From: an uncultured Eubacteriales bacterium
GTDB taxonomy: Bacteria; Bacillota; Clostridia; Oscillospirales; Acutalibacteraceae
Direction of reading: 5' to 3'
DNA: 37,905 bases
Assembly (NCBI GenBank): GCA_949293815.1
Contig: CASFEZ010000022.1
Coordinates: forward strand, 1 to 37,905
The translations under genes were made by a program, and so were the position numbers. Position 1 is the stretch's first letter; the number at the start of each line of letters is the position of its first letter. Positions 23,095 through 31,697 of this stretch are shown here, one piece after another. The notes under the pieces are model-generated. The model did no database searches. It was not told the DNA's origin and saw nothing but the letters and a program-made list of their open reading frames with translations.

Positions 23095-23936
23095 ACCAAG
23101 CGCTCCTTTCCCTCCGCCAGCACAGGCAGCAGCAGCAATAGCGCCATCCCCACTGCGGCAGGTACGCTCCATGGGGAGAGCCGCACATACGGGAAAAACA
23201 CAAAACTCCCCGCCGCGAAGAACAGCGCGGCTGTACAGGCAATCAAAACCGTTAAAAGCGCCGTTATCCCTTTGTCGGAAGCGGACATCGGCAGCTTTTT
23301 GTGGCGGCGCATGCCCCGTTTGTACCCGCGGGCATTCATGCTTTTGGCTGTTTGCGCGGAATCCTCCAGACTCTTTTCCAAAACGATGGTGGTGCTCCTG
23401 AGAGCACGGCGCAGGCTTTCCGATTTATTGCGTGTATCGCCGCAAAGGGCGGCACGCACCCGGTTCGCCTGCTCGCCGGTACGCAGCAGCGCGGGAATAT
23501 AACGCAAAATCAGCACCGCCGCCAGAGCGGTTGTCGGAAAAATGCCGGAGAATACCCCGAGAATTTTTTCACTGACCGCCATATCATTAAAATGCGCAAA
23601 CCAAACAAGCACCGCCGCCAAGGTCATGCCGGCGCTCAGACCGTACAGCGTCGCCTCGACCGTGACAGGTCGGTCGAAAACCGAAAACAATACCGTAAGT
23701 CCCCCGGTATTCACCAGCGGATTGACGATGGTCAAAAGCAAAATCACAGGCAAAGCAAGACCGACGGACGAGCGCAACGCCCGCCGGCCGGAGGATGCGG
23801 CGCGGCTCACAAGCGCACACAAAAGCCCAACAGCGGAAAAAATCGGACCGGTGGATGCCATGGAAAACAGCAGTACCGCCGCTGCGTATAACAAAACCGG
23901 CACATCGGCTCGCCGGTAAAAAAAGTTTTTAATCAC
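23076..23936 (-). CDS. ECF transporter transmembrane subunit EcfT
   Basis: 286 aa, several hydrophobic helices with an amphipathic coupling region between. It transmits ATP hydrolysis to the S component. SMNARGYKRG, near residue 208, carries the Ala-Arg-Gly coupling motif that docks in EcfA. The start is GTG at 23936, overlapping the DUF4430 stop codon as GTGA, with AAGGA upstream; this implies translational coupling. The frame is open to an ATG at 23975, which is less likely. Confidence 0.92.
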   Translation of the reverse strand: MIKNFFYRRADVPVLLYAAAVLLFSMASTGPIFSAVGLLCALVSRAASSGRRALRSSVGLALPVILLLTIVNPLVNTGGLTVLFSVFDRPVTVEATLYGLSAGMTLAAVLVWFAHFNDMAVSEKILGVFSGIFPTTALAAVLILRYIPALLRTGEQANRVRAALCGDTRNKSESLRRALRSTTIVLEKSLEDSAQTAKSMNARGYKRGMRRHKKLPMSASDKGITALLTVLIACTAALFFAAGSFVFFPYVRLSPWSVPAAVGMALLLLLPVLAEGKERLVWRLSK

Positions 23937-24640
23937 GAAGCAACATCCTTGCCGCCGTCGAGCGTATAAACCCATTCCACGCTGTCGCCGTCCTTTAGCT
24001 CACAAGTCGAGCAGGACGCCTGTACCTGCTCGCCGTTGACCAGATAAATCCATCCGCTCATACTCCCCACTGCGCGTTCCGCAAGGGACTGGATGCTGTA
24101 AACATAACTGCCGTAGCCGCTGCGGCGAACCCCTAAAACCAAATCGGTTCGCTCCAGCACATCCAATACGGTATCACCATCGGTAATTGTCATATCTGTC
24201 GGCGCAAGCATCCAGCCATCGGGCGCTACGGCAGCTGCCACCTCGCTGCCCGCATCGACGGCGGTTTGGCAGCGAACAGAAAGGGTTACCTGCATGGCAT
24301 TTGTCTGCAATGGCTGCGACGGCGCAGCCGTTTGCTGCGGCTGCGTAAGCGGCGCTTCGGTACGAGCAGCTGTATGGGTTGTTTCCGTCCGCGTTGTATT
24401 CACGGCTTGCGTTTCCGCAGATGAAGTGGTGTCCGTCTGTGTCTCGGCGGCAGTTTGCGTATTCTCCGCCGAAGATTCCACTCGCTCACCTGCCGCTGTT
24501 ATTGCCGCTTCGGTTGTCGTACCTGTTTCCGTTTTCTGCGTTGTGCCGTTTTCAGCAGTGGAACCCGGCATCTGACAGGCAGAAAAACAGATCAAGGCAA
24601 ATAAAATGCTCGCCATTAAAACGGGTAAAAATTTTTTCAT
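23933..24640 (-). CDS. DUF4430 lipoprotein (transcobalamin-like C-terminal domain)
   Basis: 235 aa. Lipoprotein signal with a probable lipidated C22 (LICFSAC). A Thr/Glu/Ala/Gln-rich linker (about 25-110) follows, suited to reach through the cell wall. Residues about 120-230 form the DUF4430 domain (TDGDTVLDVLERT, GSYVYSIQSLAERAVGSMSGWIYLVNGE, LKDGDSVEWVYT). DUF4430 is related to the C-terminal beta domain of vertebrate intrinsic factor/transcobalamin. It lies between a secreted propeller gene and ecfT, overlapping the latter by 4 bases. In a cobalamin-riboswitch operon it is a strong candidate for surface B12 capture or hand-off (inference). Confidence 0.87.
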   Translation of the reverse strand: MKKFLPVLMASILFALICFSACQMPGSTAENGTTQKTETGTTTEAAITAAGERVESSAENTQTAAETQTDTTSSAETQAVNTTRTETTHTAARTEAPLTQPQQTAAPSQPLQTNAMQVTLSVRCQTAVDAGSEVAAAVAPDGWMLAPTDMTITDGDTVLDVLERTDLVLGVRRSGYGSYVYSIQSLAERAVGSMSGWIYLVNGEQVQASCSTCELKDGDSVEWVYTLDGGKDVAS

Positions 24641-24668
24641 ATCGGTCTTCCTTTATGCTGACAATCCC

Positions 24669-26141
24669 TTAGCTTTCCAAGCCGACCGCGATACGCAATA
24701 CCGCGCGGGCATCGGATGTGGTAATTGTACCGCTGTTATCCATATCGCCGGCTGTCAGCGCCTGTTCGGTCAGCTCGTCCAGCCCGACTGCCATGCGCAG
24801 CAATAACCGCGCATCCGCCGTGGTGACCTTGCCGTCGCCGTTGATATCGCCTGCAAGCAGCACCTCTTCGGCATCGCTCAGAGCAAACAAGGTGCCGGAA
24901 TCGTTCCAATAATAAATCACGCCGTTATCATCGCAAATGGGCGATGTCAGACAGTAGTTTTGTGCGCTCGCCTGCGGGGTAAACGCGGTGACAATCTCCC
25001 CGTCCGTCAGGCAGTACAGCACCCCCGGATAAGCGTTGCAGGTAAAATAAGCATTTGTGCTGTTTTCCCCGCCGGAAAGCAGCGGAGAGGCTTTGACCTC
25101 GGCGGGGGTTTCCCATTTCTGCTCTACGGTCATTTTGTCCACATCAATCACAGCAAGAACGCCTTTGGCGGGATTTGACCAATCGACCGATTCTTCCCAA
25201 AGACCGCCCACATAGGCTTTGCCATCGTAGACAGCGGCAGTGGAAGTAGAGGAATAGGCAAAGTTAACCGAGCCGGTTACGGCAATTGTCCCATCATCGC
25301 CAACGGCAAATTGATGCAGCGTGCCATCGCTTGAAACGGCATAATAATAGCCATCCGCAAAACTGATCGCTGCATTGACCGAAGCAGAAAGGCTCTGCTC
25401 GGCAAGCAGGGCACCGGAAACCGCATCCAGCACGCGAACGCAGCCGTCGGAACCGGCGATCACGGCTTTTCCGTCGCGCACCACAGCGCCGCTCCAGTTA
25501 TAGCCGCCCGATGTGTTGTCATACTGCCAGCGGACGTCACCGGTGGCAACATCGATACAAAGCACCTCGCCGCGAACGGCAGCATAGGTAGAAACATCAA
25601 AGCACACCGTCGGCACATACAGCGCCTCGCCATCATAGGCTATGGCGCTCTGGATACTGTGGTACTGGGTATTGCCGCCCTCGTCGGTGGTCAGTACCGG
25701 CTGGGTCTGCCAAACCGTTTCACCGGTTGCGAGGTCAATGGTCTGTATGGAAGCGTCAGAAAGCGGCACAATCACAAAGTCCCCCGCAAGGCGGATGCGG
25801 CAATTGTACCCTATGGCGGACGATAGCGCCAGCCGGCGCACCTCCTGCCCCTCGGCGTCTAAAAATACCAGCGAATCCCCCACGGCTACGCAAATATTGC
25901 CCTGATATATCAGGGGTTCCGACAGATTGGTATTCCAGTCATCCGCCGCCTTCAGCTGGGCGGTATACACCGGCGACAAGGAAACCGGCAACGCCGTTTC
26001 CACGACCGCTACATTGGTTTCGCTGTTTCGGAAAGATTCCCAATTTCCGCCGGTTTCTGCCGCGCCGGAAACCGCCATGGAAAAGATAAGACATACGGTC
26101 AGCAAAGCGGCAAGCACCGTTTTCTTTTTTGTTCTGTACAT
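24669..26141 (-). CDS. secreted PQQ-type beta-propeller with C-terminal dockerin
   Basis: 490 aa. Signal peptide at about 1-30 (MYRTKKKTVLAALL...VSGAAE). About 400 residues of repeated beta-propeller blades of the PQQ/WD-like type follow (repeats of DGKAYVGG, DGEALYVPT and similar, with GxVxWQYD). The end (about 430-490) is a type I dockerin with two calcium loops, DINGDGKVTTAD and DMDNSGTITTSD. The start at 26141 is 8 bases after GGAGG; the longer frame to 26375 runs into the riboswitch. First gene of the ECF operon. Predicted extracellular and possibly held by a cohesin. A B12-binding role like that of the Bacteroides propeller BtuG is a hypothesis. Confidence 0.85.
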   Translation of the reverse strand: MYRTKKKTVLAALLTVCLIFSMAVSGAAETGGNWESFRNSETNVAVVETALPVSLSPVYTAQLKAADDWNTNLSEPLIYQGNICVAVGDSLVFLDAEGQEVRRLALSSAIGYNCRIRLAGDFVIVPLSDASIQTIDLATGETVWQTQPVLTTDEGGNTQYHSIQSAIAYDGEALYVPTVCFDVSTYAAVRGEVLCIDVATGDVRWQYDNTSGGYNWSGAVVRDGKAVIAGSDGCVRVLDAVSGALLAEQSLSASVNAAISFADGYYYAVSSDGTLHQFAVGDDGTIAVTGSVNFAYSSTSTAAVYDGKAYVGGLWEESVDWSNPAKGVLAVIDVDKMTVEQKWETPAEVKASPLLSGGENSTNAYFTCNAYPGVLYCLTDGEIVTAFTPQASAQNYCLTSPICDDNGVIYYWNDSGTLFALSDAEEVLLAGDINGDGKVTTADARLLLRMAVGLDELTEQALTAGDMDNSGTITTSDARAVLRIAVGLES

Positions 26142-26172
26142 AAGAACAACCTCCGTTTTTTGTATTTCAAAT

Positions 26173-26206
26173 AAAAAAACCGGCGCGGAGCAGTCCGTAG
26201 CCGATT
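26173..26206 (-). terminator. riboswitch expression-platform terminator
   Basis: Minus strand hairpin with stem AATCGGC/GCCGGTT and inner GGA/TCC, followed by a seven-base T run. It lies between the aptamer and the start codon at 26141, as expected for B12-controlled termination. A second palindrome, AACGGAA/TTCCGTT (26224-26239), with its own T run, lies just upstream and may be an alternative structure. Confidence 0.75.
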
Positions 26207-26299
26207 TTTTTTGCAACACAAAAAACGGAAGTTTCCGTTCCTTTTGTTCTATCAGCGGCGGCGGCGTTTCCATTTGCCCAAAACACCGTTCACTCGAAA

Positions 26300-26475
26300 A
26301 ATACGGCAGGTCTCCCGGCTTGCGCTCGCATGCTGCGGCATGCCGACTCGGACGCCTTCTCGGAAAAACTTCCAATGGCAGATTGTCCGTCTCTAAAAAC
26401 GCCTACGGTAATGGCTGTTGCTGCGGATTTCGACCGCATTCCCTTTTCACGAAAGCTTCCTTTCGCACCGTATTT
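26300..26475 (-). promoter_or_regulatory. cobalamin (AdoCbl/B12) riboswitch aptamer
   Basis: On the minus strand the closing stem AATACGG/CCGTATT joins the two ends. The order of conserved blocks matches the cobalamin class: GGTGCGAAAGG, GGGAATGCGGTC, AAATCCGCAGCAACAGCC, TACCGTAGGCG, CTGCCATTGG, GAGAAGGCG, CCGAGTCGGC, and the B12 box AAGCCGGGAGACCTGCCG. It precedes the propeller-DUF4430-ECF operon and should switch it off when B12 is abundant. Confidence 0.93.
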
Positions 26476-26493
26476 TCCCGATATTTCTATTTG

Positions 26494-26499
26494 ATTATA
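26494..26499 (-). promoter_or_regulatory. probable -10 of the B12 operon
   Basis: Perfect TATAAT on the minus strand, about 19 bases before the aptamer. The -35 hexamer is weak (TTATCT at 17 bases). Confidence 0.45.
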
Positions 26500-26520
26500 C
26501 ATAGTTTACCATGTGCAGAT

Positions 26521-26556
26521 AAAAAAAGCAAGAGCGAACCGACCGCTCTTGCTTTT
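26521..26556 (-). terminator. intrinsic terminator after yfhO-like gene
   Basis: 13-bp stem (26524-26536 with 26544-26556) and a seven-base T tract on the minus strand. It isolates the YfhO gene from the B12 riboswitch that follows. Confidence 0.9.
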
Positions 26557-26560
26557 CTGT

Positions 26561-29221
26561 TTATTCTTTTTCCGTTTCCTCCGCTTTAGCAGGCGCGGTC
26601 ACTTTCTTTTTCCGCCGCCAGGCAGCCAGCGCCAGAACGACCAGCACCGCCGCGCAGCCGACAGAAATACCGATGCCTGTTTGCAGCCCCTGGGTTTCAT
26701 AGCGGAATTCGACCGTATGCTCGCCGCCAGGCACATATACCGCCGCCAAATATTCATCTACCAGCAATATTTCCGTTTCCTCGCCGTCCACATAACAGGT
26801 CATGCCCTGGGCAGGAACCGAAGAGAACATCAAGCCGTTCTCTGTCTTTTGCACGGTGCAAACCAGCCCATCATTGCTCTGCTGCGCCTGACAGGCGGTT
26901 GCATTGGCAAGGGTTTGATAATAGGAATCAAACAGCGCGTCATCGAACCGGTACAGCGCCAGCGCGCTGGTGCCGACACTGACCCCCTCGGTTTTTACAG
27001 TGATAACGATTTCATCCCCCGCCTTGTATTCGCCGATATATTTCATCGGTTCGCGGTACAAAATCAGGGTTACATCCTCCCCGGCAGCCTTTATAGTCAT
27101 ATCGCCTTTTGTATAGTTATGGCAAAGATAGATCGCCCCGTCCTCCGGCACCACATACCGATAGGTCACGGTAACCGGCTCGGCAGCGCTGGTGCGAATA
27201 TAGGATTCCGATGTCCAGGCAACAGAGCCGGAGGAAAGCGTACAGTTTTCGTTTTCAACGGTGCGCTCTGTGAGCTCGTGGTAAATTTCCGCTTCTTCGC
27301 CGACCAGCGCGGAGAAAAAGCGATTCTGCTCTTCATAGAACGCAATATTGCCCTTTGGCGTCCATTCGAGAATATCCTCCGAAGCGCCGAACAGCACCGG
27401 CAGAGTCTTTTCGTTTTCTAAAATATCAATGTCGCCTACTGTTTCCACCTTCGTCATATAATCCGGCTCTTTCTGCATGGAAAGCGCCGCCAGATAGCGA
27501 ATATTGAATACTGTGTTCAGCATCGGGGAATACGGACAATACACCGTGCTGACATTTTTTGCATAAACCCGATAGCCCAGCCCTTTATAAAAGTTATAGG
27601 CTGCACCGTCCATGGTGGAGGAATAATAGGTCAGTCCTTTCAGACCGAACAGCTGGCAGTGGTCGAATGTCCAGTTATAGTACATCTCCGAGCGGTAAAA
27701 TTCATCCTCACTGTCCGCATAATTTTGCGTAAAATATGCCATTTCCTCGTCATAATTGGTATAGCGCTCCACATCGCCAACCTCTGTGCCCTCGGAAAGA
27801 ACAATCGTAGAATTGGTAAAGCCTTCCACCAATATACAGGCAGCCAGCAGCAGCGCCACTGTTTTTTGAAAGCGGTCACCTCGGTATTTATTGTGCATGA
27901 CCAAAATTATCAGATACAGCGCCAAGAACAGACCGCCCAAAATCATGGATGGGGTGGACAGCAGGTTTTCCTCGGGAACAGTCATAACCAGAAGAAACAC
28001 TGCGAACGCCAGTGCCCCTGCCGAAATAATACAACTCATGGGCAGGGCATTGAGGTTGCGTATGACCTCGTAACACATCACCAGCACAATGAATGAAAAG
28101 ATAAAGGTCCACCGACCGGGCAGCTGGTTCGGGAAATGAAAGCCGTGCCACAGATAATCCAGATAGTTCAGGTTCATGGAAAAATAGAAAAAGACCACCA
28201 GAACCGAATATAGAATTTTACGCAGAAGCGGGATTTTTTTATTCATCAAAAACAGCGGCAGCAAAATCAGCACAAAGCATCCGCTGTAGATATTCGGCAC
28301 ATCATATTGCAGCGATACCGGCGTTGCCGGGAAGAGGCTGGACAGGTACTCCCAAAGGGTGTTGTACAGCTCCGCCGTGGACGGGGCGGGGATATCCGAA
28401 GCAATCGTGCGCCCCAGCCCGAAATACACCGGCAGCAGCACAAACGCCGCAAGTCCCCCTGCCAAAAGCGAAAACAGCGAAAACCGCAGTCCGCCGGTTA
28501 TGATACCCTTAAAATGAAAGGTTTTTACATTTTCAATAGCGTAAATGAAAAAGTAGATAATCAAAAACAGGCAGATGGAAAAGCTGATATAAAAGCCGGA
28601 ATAAATGGTTATCGCCAGAATAATACAATAGAAAAACGGTTTTTTCTCCTTCATCAGCCGCTCGAAGCCCATTAAAATCAGCGGGAAAAACAACACGGCG
28701 TCAAACCACATCACCTGGCTGATAAACGCAAGACCATAGGAACAGAGCGCATACGCCGAAGCGCAGGCAACGGTATACAGGTCAACCTTCCCGAACCGAT
28801 AACGGCAGTATACGGCAAAGTTCAGCCCCGCCAAACCGAATTTAAATAAAATTAAATAGTCCAGCGCATCAATTAAATATTTCAACGGCGAAAGCAGCAA
28901 AAGAAAGTTAAACGGGCTGTTGCAGTAATAGGCGTTCTGCACAAAGGTATCAATGCCCATGGCGCCGTCCCAGGAGAACAGATCCACCGCCAAATCCCAG
29001 CGGCTTTCGTACTGGTGGCGCAGCATGGGGAAATACTGGCTCCACAAATCCATGCCCAAAAGCGAATTGCCGCCGAAAGGACGGATGCCCATTTTAATAA
29101 ACGAAATCAGCATCATCAGCACCGGCACCGCAAAGCACAGCAGCAAAAACGCCATTTCCCGTTTTTGCTTTTCATTCATTTTTGAATATATATTCCGAAT
29201 CGGATTTTTCAGATTCCCCAT
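26561..29221 (-). CDS. YfhO family multi-spanning membrane protein
   Basis: 886 aa. The N-terminal ~490 residues hold a dozen or so transmembrane helices with the family pattern GMDLWSQYFPMLRHQYE and FVQNAYYCNSPFNFLLLL. A large extracytoplasmic beta-rich domain follows, then one last helix near 850-870 and a Lys/Glu-rich cytoplasmic tail. This is the GT-C-like YfhO architecture, linked in Bacillus and Listeria to glycosylation of lipoteichoic acid or other wall polymers. Single-gene unit with its own consensus-like promoter (29288-29316) and terminator. The sugar and acceptor here are unknown. Confidence 0.9.
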   Translation of the reverse strand: MGNLKNPIRNIYSKMNEKQKREMAFLLLCFAVPVLMMLISFIKMGIRPFGGNSLLGMDLWSQYFPMLRHQYESRWDLAVDLFSWDGAMGIDTFVQNAYYCNSPFNFLLLLSPLKYLIDALDYLILFKFGLAGLNFAVYCRYRFGKVDLYTVACASAYALCSYGLAFISQVMWFDAVLFFPLILMGFERLMKEKKPFFYCIILAITIYSGFYISFSICLFLIIYFFIYAIENVKTFHFKGIITGGLRFSLFSLLAGGLAAFVLLPVYFGLGRTIASDIPAPSTAELYNTLWEYLSSLFPATPVSLQYDVPNIYSGCFVLILLPLFLMNKKIPLLRKILYSVLVVFFYFSMNLNYLDYLWHGFHFPNQLPGRWTFIFSFIVLVMCYEVIRNLNALPMSCIISAGALAFAVFLLVMTVPEENLLSTPSMILGGLFLALYLIILVMHNKYRGDRFQKTVALLLAACILVEGFTNSTIVLSEGTEVGDVERYTNYDEEMAYFTQNYADSEDEFYRSEMYYNWTFDHCQLFGLKGLTYYSSTMDGAAYNFYKGLGYRVYAKNVSTVYCPYSPMLNTVFNIRYLAALSMQKEPDYMTKVETVGDIDILENEKTLPVLFGASEDILEWTPKGNIAFYEEQNRFFSALVGEEAEIYHELTERTVENENCTLSSGSVAWTSESYIRTSAAEPVTVTYRYVVPEDGAIYLCHNYTKGDMTIKAAGEDVTLILYREPMKYIGEYKAGDEIVITVKTEGVSVGTSALALYRFDDALFDSYYQTLANATACQAQQSNDGLVCTVQKTENGLMFSSVPAQGMTCYVDGEETEILLVDEYLAAVYVPGGEHTVEFRYETQGLQTGIGISVGCAAVLVVLALAAWRRKKKVTAPAKAEETEKE

Positions 29222-29287
29222 GGCAGATCTCCGTTATTTTCTCTTCTTCTCTTATCAGGTTTCATACCAGCATACTTTCTGAAATCT

Positions 29288-29316
29288 ATCATATAAGATT
29301 CCCCAATAAATGTCAA
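29288..29316 (-). promoter_or_regulatory. promoter of yfhO-like gene
   Basis: Minus strand TTGACA (29316-29311), 17-base spacer, TATGAT (29293-29288). Confidence 0.82.
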
Positions 29317-29441
29317 GGAACAAACGGTTCGCATAGTGGCTAATCTTTCCCCTAAAGCGCCAATGGGCAAAAAGTTGGATAAAAAACAGAAAAAATTTTT
29401 TAGTAATTTTGTAAAATCAGTGGTAATTATCTGCGCTTATG

Positions 29442-29450
29442 TGGTATACT
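29442..29450 (+). promoter_or_regulatory. extended -10 promoter of sugar symporter operon
   Basis: TGG TATACT (29442-29450), 37 bases before the GTG start; the -35 is weak. Confidence 0.5.
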
Positions 29451-29487
29451 GAGGAAAATACATTCATTCGGAAAGAAGGGGCTCTCT

Positions 29488-30987
29488 GTGGCAAAGGAAC
29501 ATAAAGGATGGGTTATGCCCAAAAAAGAGCTGTATATGTTTGCCATCGGCGCTGGCGGTCAGGGCATGGTCTACGCCATGATGTCCAGCTATGTCAGCGA
29601 TTACTATGTCAATGTTTTACAGCTGCCGCTGGTATTTGTACTGCTTTTAATGCTTCTGGCGCGGGTGTGGGACGCGATTAACGACCCGCTGATGGGCATG
29701 ATTGCCGACCGGCACACCACCAAATGGGGCAAAATGAAGCCCTATATCCTGTTTGCCGCCGTACCGATTACCATTCTGACCATTTTAATGTATTACGCGC
29801 CCGAGGGATTGAACAAAACCGAGCTGATGGTCTATTCCGCGTTCGTTTATGTTTTTTGGGGCATGTTTTACACCATGGCGGATGTCCCCTTCTGGAGCAT
29901 GCCCAATGTGCTGACCCCCAATGCCGAGGAGCGCTCACAGGTCATCTCGCTGGGGCGCACGGTAAACGGCGTCGGTTCCGCGGTTCCTGAGGTACTGTTC
30001 TTTGTGGCAGGTCTTGTACTGCCGGGGCTTTTGGGCACCACCGGCATTGAGTTTTACAAGCAGCAATACCTGATTATCGCGCTGATTACCGTGCTTATCG
30101 GCATGGTTTTCTATGTCAATACCTATTTCCAGGTCAAAGAACGGGTGGTGCCGCCAATCCGCAAGCGCCAGCCCGGCGAGCCTTCCCAGCTCAAGCGCAT
30201 CTTCACCTGCAAGCCCTTGATGCTGGTTATGCTGATGGGCGTTCTGTCCAGCGGACGGTATATGGTGCAGGCGGCTGCGGTACATGTGGCGCGGTATGCG
30301 TTCTACATCGGTCCGGAGATTACGCCGGGTATGTCCGCAGCGCAAAAAACGGAATTGATAGCCGCCAGTGTTTCATCCATTAAAACCATTTTCCAGGTTT
30401 GCGCCATTGTGGGTATGTTCGGCGCGATGCTGTTTATGCCGGTCCTGATGAAAAAATTTGATTATAAAAAAATCGTCATCACCACCTGCCTTTTAGGCTT
30501 TGTAGCCAGCATTTTTACCACGCTGATTGGGTGGTTCACCGCGAATTTGTACGCTTGTATCCCCTTTGTGCTGATTTCCTGTATCCCCTTAGGCGTTTTG
30601 AATGTGATATCCTATGCGATGATTGGCGACTGTCTGGATTATATGGAGCTTACAACCGGCTTCCGGGACAATGGCCTCGGGTCGGCCTGCCAGGGCTTTG
30701 TAAACAAACTGGGCAACGCCTTTGCCACCTGCGGCATTATTTTAATGTATATGTTCATCGGTTTAGAGCCGGAGCAGATGCTGTCTTCGGATGTGATTAT
30801 GGCAGCTACGGAGCTGACCCGCACCCAGAATTTCGCCATGTTCTCGCTGGTTTCCATTGTGCCGGGCATCAGCCTGCTGCTGTGCGCCATTCCGATGTTC
30901 TTCTACCCCATTGCCGGTAAGGAGAAGACCCGTATTATAGACGCGCTGGCGGAAAAACGCCGCGCCGAAGGCATGGCTATCGAATAA
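29488..30987 (+). CDS. GPH family sugar:cation symporter (MFS)
   Basis: 499 aa, about 12 hydrophobic helices. It belongs to the glycoside-pentoside-hexuronide symporters (MelB/XylP/YicJ type): GAGGQGMVYAMMSSYVSDYYVNVL, ARVWDAINDPLMGMIADRHTTKWGKMKPYIL with the conserved N-D-P-x-x-G loop, and DVPFWSMPNVLTPNAEERSQVIS. It imports a glycoside with Na+ or H+. GTG start with AAGGGG upstream. Downstream are trmB and ylmH; the GH3 beta-glucosidase at 32514-35036 is convergent and could act on the imported sugar (inference). Confidence 0.92.
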   Translation: MAKEHKGWVMPKKELYMFAIGAGGQGMVYAMMSSYVSDYYVNVLQLPLVFVLLLMLLARVWDAINDPLMGMIADRHTTKWGKMKPYILFAAVPITILTILMYYAPEGLNKTELMVYSAFVYVFWGMFYTMADVPFWSMPNVLTPNAEERSQVISLGRTVNGVGSAVPEVLFFVAGLVLPGLLGTTGIEFYKQQYLIIALITVLIGMVFYVNTYFQVKERVVPPIRKRQPGEPSQLKRIFTCKPLMLVMLMGVLSSGRYMVQAAAVHVARYAFYIGPEITPGMSAAQKTELIAASVSSIKTIFQVCAIVGMFGAMLFMPVLMKKFDYKKIVITTCLLGFVASIFTTLIGWFTANLYACIPFVLISCIPLGVLNVISYAMIGDCLDYMELTTGFRDNGLGSACQGFVNKLGNAFATCGIILMYMFIGLEPEQMLSSDVIMAATELTRTQNFAMFSLVSIVPGISLLLCAIPMFFYPIAGKEKTRIIDALAEKRRAEGMAIE

Positions 30988-31007
30988 TACCATAAAAGGA
31001 ATTTAGC

Positions 31008-31697
31008 ATGAGAGATCGTAGAAAAAAACATTTGCCCGAACGGCTCGCTGCTTGTGAATCGGTTTTGTTTTCGCCGGTTTACGACGACCTGAACTTTGAA
31101 ACAGCCGTGAAAAAGCCGGAATTTATCGACACCGAAGCCTATTTCGGCAACGGCAACCCGCTGCATTTGGAAATCGGCTGCGGCAAGGGGAAGTTCATAT
31201 GCGAAGCGGCAAAGCGCAATCCCAATATCAACTTTATCGCCGTAGAGAAGGTCGGCAATGTGCTGGTGATGGCGTGCGAAATGGCTATCCGCGAGCAGAT
31301 TCCCAATATCCTGTTTATGCGCTGCGACGCGCATATGCTGCCGAAATATTTAAAAGCACACAGCATTGAACGGATTTATCTGAATTTCTCCTGCCCGTAT
31401 CCGAAAAATCGGGATACCAATAAGCGGCTGACCTATCCCGCCTTTTTGGAGATTTACAAACAGCTGCTGACCTCTGACGGGGAAATCCACCAAAAGACCG
31501 ACAATATGCACTTTTTTGAGTTCTCCCTCGCCCAGTTTTCACAAAACGGCTTTGCGCTGCAAAACATATCACTGGATTTACATAAGAGCGATTTTGCGGG
31601 CAATATTGTCACCGAATACGAAAAGCGGTTCTCCGATTTGGGGCAGCCGATTTACCGGCTGGAGGCCTATTGGGCGGAAAGGCGGAGCGGCGCTTGA
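31008..31697 (+). CDS. trmB: tRNA (guanine-N7)-methyltransferase
   Basis: 229 aa. Methylates G46 of tRNA using S-adenosylmethionine. SAM-binding HLEIGCGKGKF is at residues 53-63; FIAVEKVGNVL carries the acidic ribose-binding residue; RCDAHML follows. The usual NFSDPWPK is NFSCPYPK here, so the conserved Asp-Pro-Trp has become Cys-Pro-Tyr. C-terminal family blocks (EIHQKTDNMHFFEFSL, NIVTEYEKRFSDLGQPIYRLEA) are intact. AAAGGAA is 7 bases before the ATG, 20 bases after the symporter gene. It overlaps the next gene by 4 bases. Confidence 0.93.
   Translation: MRDRRKKHLPERLAACESVLFSPVYDDLNFETAVKKPEFIDTEAYFGNGNPLHLEIGCGKGKFICEAAKRNPNINFIAVEKVGNVLVMACEMAIREQIPNILFMRCDAHMLPKYLKAHSIERIYLNFSCPYPKNRDTNKRLTYPAFLEIYKQLLTSDGEIHQKTDNMHFFEFSLAQFSQNGFALQNISLDLHKSDFAGNIVTEYEKRFSDLGQPIYRLEAYWAERRSGA

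Noticed and set aside
26142-26375. N-terminal extension of the propeller protein to 26375
   Set aside because: The extension is translation of the riboswitch and its terminator; the GGAGG site and signal peptide fix the start at 26141.
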